A stretch of DNA of 61,721 nucleotides from a bacterium (GTDB lineage: Bacteria; 4484-113; JAFGCY01), in contig JAFGCY010000021.1 of the NCBI GenBank assembly GCA_016932385.1, positions 1 to 61,721 on the forward strand, given 5' to 3'. The notes below the pieces were generated by a model. The model made no database searches and had not been told where the DNA came from. It saw nothing but the letters and a program-made list of their open reading frames with translations. Positions 58,444-61,721 of the stretch are shown here, piece after piece. The stretch's first letter is position 1, and each line of letters starts with the position of its first letter. The position numbers were made by a program, and so were the translations under genes.

Positions 58444-58594
58444 TAAATTAGTAACTTGGTACAAAGCGCCGGAGACGTTCGTGCAGCTGGTGGATGACGC
58501 GCTTTTTCTCCTGACATGCGCTAAAATAATTAATTCGCATACGGGCTTGGCCAAAAGAGCCTAAGCCAGTGCCCATGCCCCTTGAGCGAATTTT

Positions 58595-61135
58595 ATGCAG
58601 CTTTCGCTGCCGGATGGAAGAGAGAAACGAGTGCCGAAAAACAACGATCGAATTGAGTTCGAGGAGAAGATCGTCCCGCGGCGCATCGTCACGGAGATGG
58701 AGGAGAGCTTCCTCGACTACGCGATGAGCGTCATTGTCAGCCGGGCGATCCCCGAGGCGCGCGACGGCATGAAGCCGATCCACCGCCGGATCCTCTGGAG
58801 CATGTACGAAAGCGGCTTCACGCCCGACAAGCCGACCGCCAAGTGCGCCAAGATCATCGGCGACGTGATGGGCAACTACCACCCGCACGGCGACCTGGCG
58901 CTCTACGACGGCCTGGTGCGCCTGGGCCAGGAGTGGAGCCTGCGCTACCCGCTGGTCACCCCGCAGGGCAACTTCGGCTCGGTCGACGGCGACCCGCCGG
59001 CCGCCCACCGGTACACCGAGGCCAAGCTCAGCCCGGTGGCGGCCTACCTGCTCGACGACGTGAAGAAGGAGACCGTCGACTGGGTGCCGACCTTCGATCC
59101 GGCGCGGCTGGAGCCGGTGGTGCTGCCCGCCGGCCTGCCCAACCTGCTGATGAACGGCAGCGAGGGCATCGCCGTCGGCATGGCCACGCGCATTCCGCCG
59201 CACAACCTGACCGAGCTGTCGGCGGCCTGCATGAAGCTGATCGACAACCCGTTCATCGACATCGACGAGCTGATCGCCGAGGTGCCGGGCCCGGACTTCC
59301 CGACCGGCGCGATGATGCTCGGCAACGAGGGCGCGGTCCAGGCTTACAAGACCGGCCGCGGCACGATCACGCTACGCTCGCGCACCGAGATCGAGGAGGA
59401 CGACCGCGGGCGGCTGAGGATCGTCGTCTCGGAGATTCCCTACCAGGTCAACAAGAGCACCCTGATCGAGAAGATCGCCACCCTGGCGCACGAGAAGAAG
59501 ATCCAGCACATCCGCGACGTGCGCGACGAGAGCGACCGCACGGGCATCCGGATCATCATCGAGCTGTCGGCCCAGGCCCAGGCCCAGGTAATCTTAAACA
59601 ACCTGTTCAAGCACACCCAGCTGCAGACGAACTACAGCATGATCATGCTGGCACTGCGCGATGGCGTGCCGCGCCTGCTGAACCTCAAGGAAATGCTGAC
59701 CTGCTTCGTCGACCACCGGCGCGAGGTGATCACCCGGCGCAGCCGCTTCGAGAAGCGCAAGGCCGAGGAACGGGCGCACATCCTGGAAGGCCTCAAGATC
59801 GCCCAGGACAACATCGACGAGGTCGTCAAAATCATCCGCGCCAGCAAGGACACCGTTTTCGCCAAGACCGAGCTGATGAACCGCTTCGACCTGTCCGATA
59901 TCCAGGCCCAGGCGATCCTCGACATGAAGCTCAGCCAGCTGACCAGCCTCGAAGTCCACAAGATCGTCGAGGAGCTCAAGGCGCTTAGGCAGCGCATCTC
60001 CGAGTTGGAAGCGATCCTCGCGGATGACAAGAAGCGCGATGCGGTGGTCAAGAGCGAGTTGGCCGAGGCGACCGCCAAGTTCGGCGACGAGCGCCGGACG
60101 CTGCTCGCCCGCGGCGATGGCGACGGCGACATCGACGAAGAGGAATTGATCCGCAAGGAAGACGTGGTCGTCACGCTGACGCGCGGCGGCTATATCAAGC
60201 GCACGCCGGCCAACACCTACCGCGCCCAGGGCCGCGGCGGCCGCGGCATGATCGGCGCCAAGACCAAGGCCGAGGACGTCGTGAAGCACATGGTGCATAC
60301 CAATACGCACGACACGCTGCTCTGCTTCACGGACCGCGGCGTCGTGCACAGCGTGCGCGTCTATAAGATCCCGGCCTACGACCGCACCGCCAAGGGCCTG
60401 CCGGCGGTCAACCTGATCAACCTGCTGCCGGGCGAAAACCTGACCGCCATGATTAGCCTGGCGGACTTCTCGCGGCCGAACCTGATCCTCTGCACGCTCA
60501 AGGGCACGGTCAAGCGGGTGGCGCTGAAGGAATTCAGCCAGTTGCGCAGCACGGGCAAGCGCGCGATCGGCCTCAACGAGGACGACACGCTGCGCTATGT
60601 GCTGCCGACGACGGGCCACGACCAGGTGCTGATCTTCACGCGCAAGGGCTATGCCGTCAAGTTCGACGAGGAGCAAGTGCGCGTGATGGGCACGAGCGCC
60701 GCCGGAGTGCGCGGCGTCAGCCTGCAGGGCGACGACGACTGGGTGGTCGGCATGGATGTGGCCACGGACGACGAGGACGTACTGGTCACCGGCGAGCGCG
60801 GCCTGGGCAAACGCAGCAAGGTCGAGTTGTTCAGGAAGACCAACCGCGGCGCCAAGGGCGTGATCGCGCTGAAGGTCACCGACCGCACCGGCCCGTTGGT
60901 TAGCGCCGGCAAGGTCGTCGACGGCGACGAGCTCTTGATCATCACCCGCGAGGGCATGATCATCCGTACCGAGGTCAAGAACATCAGCGTCCAGGGCCGC
61001 GCGACGCAGGGCGTCAAGCTGATCAACCTGCGCGAGAACGACGCCGTCGGCGCGATCGAGGTGATCCACCCCGAGGCCGAGGACGAGACGCTGTTCGAAG
61101 AGGATAAGCCCGAACCCCCGGCCGAGGAAGAGTAG
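58595..61135 (+). CDS. gyrA: DNA gyrase subunit A
   Basis: An 846-aa type IIA topoisomerase A subunit. Winged-helix domain with the catalytic Tyr140 (RYTEAKLS), tower and coiled-coil region, then a C-terminal six-bladed beta-pinwheel. The GyrA-box-like QGRGGRG near residue 545 marks it as gyrase rather than topoisomerase IV. In the quinolone pocket [10 protein letters not shown] the position equivalent to E. coli Ser83 is Leu (residue 101), while Asp87 is kept. With GyrB it introduces negative supercoils. Start ATG 58595, but GTG 58631 ([13 protein letters not shown]) is equally plausible; a GCAGC...GCTGC hairpin covers the ATG. Acidic C-terminal tail. Confidence 0.95.
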   Translation: MQLSLPDGREKRVPKNNDRIEFEEKIVPRRIVTEMEESFLDYAMSVIVSRAIPEARDGMKPIHRRILWSMYESGFTPDKPTAKCAKIIGDVMGNYHPHGDLALYDGLVRLGQEWSLRYPLVTPQGNFGSVDGDPPAAHRYTEAKLSPVAAYLLDDVKKETVDWVPTFDPARLEPVVLPAGLPNLLMNGSEGIAVGMATRIPPHNLTELSAACMKLIDNPFIDIDELIAEVPGPDFPTGAMMLGNEGAVQAYKTGRGTITLRSRTEIEEDDRGRLRIVVSEIPYQVNKSTLIEKIATLAHEKKIQHIRDVRDESDRTGIRIIIELSAQAQAQVILNNLFKHTQLQTNYSMIMLALRDGVPRLLNLKEMLTCFVDHRREVITRRSRFEKRKAEERAHILEGLKIAQDNIDEVVKIIRASKDTVFAKTELMNRFDLSDIQAQAILDMKLSQLTSLEVHKIVEELKALRQRISELEAILADDKKRDAVVKSELAEATAKFGDERRTLLARGDGDGDIDEEELIRKEDVVVTLTRGGYIKRTPANTYRAQGRGGRGMIGAKTKAEDVVKHMVHTNTHDTLLCFTDRGVVHSVRVYKIPAYDRTAKGLPAVNLINLLPGENLTAMISLADFSRPNLILCTLKGTVKRVALKEFSQLRSTGKRAIGLNEDDTLRYVLPTTGHDQVLIFTRKGYAVKFDEEQVRVMGTSAAGVRGVSLQGDDDWVVGMDVATDDEDVLVTGERGLGKRSKVELFRKTNRGAKGVIALKVTDRTGPLVSAGKVVDGDELLIITREGMIIRTEVKNISVQGRATQGVKLINLRENDAVGAIEVIHPEAEDETLFEEDKPEPPAEEE

Positions 61136-61159
61136 CCCATACGGCGGCTCGCAACACCA

Positions 61160-61191
61160 GTAGCACAACCGCCCCTGGTTGTGCGAGCTAG
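61160..61191. repeat. REP-like hairpin (GCACAACC...GGTTGTGC)
   Basis: Begins GTAG and ends GCTAG; an 8-bp stem GCACAACC / GGTTGTGC around GCCCCT. It lies 25 bp after the gyrA stop. Confidence 0.6.
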
Positions 61192-61356
61192 TTTAAGTTC
61201 CAGCCGTAGGTTTACGCGCCTTGATGGCTACCGCGCCCGGATGATTTGTCGCAGTTGTTTCCTCTATTTTAAGAATTCCGAAAGGCAGATACAGGTCCAA
61301 ACACTCCAATACTGATCGAAGCACTTAAACTTATACTTACATCTTAAGCTTGCCCC

Positions 61357-61379
61357 GCAAGCACGGGGGCTTGCGCTAC
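61357..61379. repeat. REP-like hairpin (GCAAGCACGGGGGCTTGC type)
   Basis: Core identical to 47983-48005; ends GCGCTAC. Confidence 0.7.
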
Positions 61380-61394
61380 TTTTACTAGCAAAGC

Positions 61395-61412
61395 GGCGAC
61401 CTCTGTGTCGCC
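61395..61412. repeat. REP-like hairpin (GGCGAC...GTCGCC)
   Basis: GGCGAC / GTCGCC around CTCTGT, preceded by AAGC as at 87-104. Confidence 0.55.
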
Positions 61413-61433
61413 GGATTGGTGCGCGTGCAGCCC

Positions 61434-61529
61434 TACTACGGCCCGCCGTGGCCTGGGTACTACGGCCCGCCGTGGCCTGGGTACTACGGCCGGCTCTGGC
61501 CTGGGTACTACGGCCGGCTCTGGCCGTAG
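61434..61529. repeat. four tandem copies of a 24-bp unit
   Basis: Units start TACTACGGCC and end TGGCCTGGG: two read CCGCCGTGG in the middle and two read GGCTCTGG. The last runs into GTAGACCTTAAA, exactly as the single copy at 11412-11447 does. No spacers, so not CRISPR. Confidence 0.8.
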
Positions 61530-61540
61530 ACCTTAAACAA

Positions 61541-61565
61541 CTGCAACCAGGGCCGGTTGCAGTAC
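61541..61565. repeat. REP-like hairpin (GCAACC-AGGGCC-GGTTGC)
   Basis: CTGCAACC / GGTTGCAG stem, ending AGTAC. A degenerate relative is at about 11390-11410. Confidence 0.6.
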
Positions 61566-61612
61566 GCCAGAACGCAAATCCGCGCCATAAATGTTAAACG
61601 GCGCTATTTTCC

Positions 61613-61641
61613 TTGCGTTGCCACGGCTTGTCTGTTATATT
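61613..61641 (+). promoter_or_regulatory. sigma70-type promoter near the window end
   Basis: -35 TTGCGT (61613-61618), spacer of exactly 17 bp, -10 TATATT (61636-61641). It points to a gene beyond the window. Confidence 0.65.
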
Positions 61642-61647
61642 ACATGT

Positions 61648-61661
61648 GAAAGTGCACTTTC
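61648..61661 (+). promoter_or_regulatory. perfect 14-bp palindrome GAAAGTGCACTTTC at the start point
   Basis: A perfect dyad placed at +1 of the predicted promoter, a typical repressor position. Related half-sites are at 4105-4112 and 4142-4149. A second stem, TCGACC (61660-61665) / GGTCGA (61685-61690) with an inner ACGC/GCGT, would form in the leader RNA. Confidence 0.5.
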
Positions 61662-61721
61662 GACCGCGGAATACGCTTTGGCGTGGTCGACGGAGTGAAG
61701 TGACCGCCTCGCAGTGTTCGC

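Larger units (their letters stand above)
61136..61721 (+). other. 586-bp non-coding end of window: REP hairpins, 24-bp tandem repeats, promoter
   Basis: No gene seen. In order: a hairpin at 61160-61191, AT-richer sequence, hairpins at 61357-61379 and 61395-61412, four 24-bp tandem units at 61434-61529, a hairpin at 61541-61565, then a good promoter at 61613-61641 and a structured leader. No gyrA terminator of classic form is visible. The next gene begins beyond the window. Confidence 0.6.

Noticed and set aside
61434..61529. Possible CRISPR array
   Set aside because: The four 24-bp units are directly adjacent with no unique spacers and no cas genes are present, so it is a plain tandem repeat.
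1..61721. tRNA, rRNA, prophage or insertion-sequence genes
   Set aside because: No TTC-type T-loop with matching acceptor arms, no rRNA-like stretch, and no transposase, integrase or phage structural protein was seen on either strand.

Overview
This is a bacterial chromosomal window of high G+C content, densely coded on both strands. It holds about 45 protein genes. I saw no rRNA, tRNA, CRISPR array, insertion sequence or prophage. Housekeeping genes (gyrA, lon, purS/purQ, pyrB/pyrC, deoC, aspartase, a Mn-type superoxide dismutase, an IcmF-type fused acyl-CoA mutase) are mixed with many lipobox-bearing secreted proteins. Superoxide dismutase suggests exposure to oxygen, and lipoproteins plus an MscS channel indicate an ordinary bacterial envelope. 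Nothing here fixes the phylum. The DxNxDG...D(L/I)TPIG repeats and the many uncharacterised families point to a poorly sampled lineage.

Layout. 1-2.4 kb: a small unknown gene, then an ECF sigma factor translationally coupled to a membrane-anchored protein. 2.4-4.1 kb: a possible structured RNA leader in front of a thioredoxin-fold protein without its CxxC, then a BtrH-like protein. 4.2-11.3 kb: six tandem paralogous lipoproteins, the most distinctive feature of the window. 11.5-14.5 kb: purS, purQ, a membrane-anchored nucleotidyltransferase-like protein, and a convergent YitT-family protein. 14.6-26.6 kb: two large propeller lipoproteins, aspartase, a duplicated secreted protein and icmF. 27.2-34.5 kb: two DUF2007-type proteins, a polyferredoxin under a CsoR/CstR-type palindrome, sod, phnC-phnE without phnD, and a third propeller lipoprotein. 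34.7-37.4 kb: two HtrA-like proteases in tandem. 37.5-43.0 kb: an uncharacterised membrane gene cluster with stop/start overlaps. 43.2-47.7 kb: deoC, mscS, pyrB, pyrC. 48-53 kb: rlmB-type methyltransferase, lon and small secreted or membrane proteins. 53.2-61.1 kb: a dockerin/pectate-lyase-like lipoprotein, EamA transporter, alkaline phosphatase with a predicted PHO box, and gyrA.

How the genes may work together. Three secreted lipoproteins (14617-16476, 32502-34541, 53209-55668) carry two dockerin-type calcium loops near the N-terminus. The six-gene array encodes lipoproteins whose shared C-terminal domain has cohesin-like features (GDxVTVVV start, tGGvLFNFxL, GTYTLGF). The main hypothesis is a divergent cohesin/dockerin-like surface assembly, with 7-bladed propellers and a beta-helix enzyme as cargo. 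It rests on sequence pattern only.

Two genome-style features recur. At least ten genes lacking a Shine-Dalgarno have a -10-like TAnnnT hexamer ending 5-8 nt before the start codon, which suggests leaderless mRNAs. The intergenic gaps hold a family of palindromic REP-like hairpins, often bounded by GTAG or CTAC.
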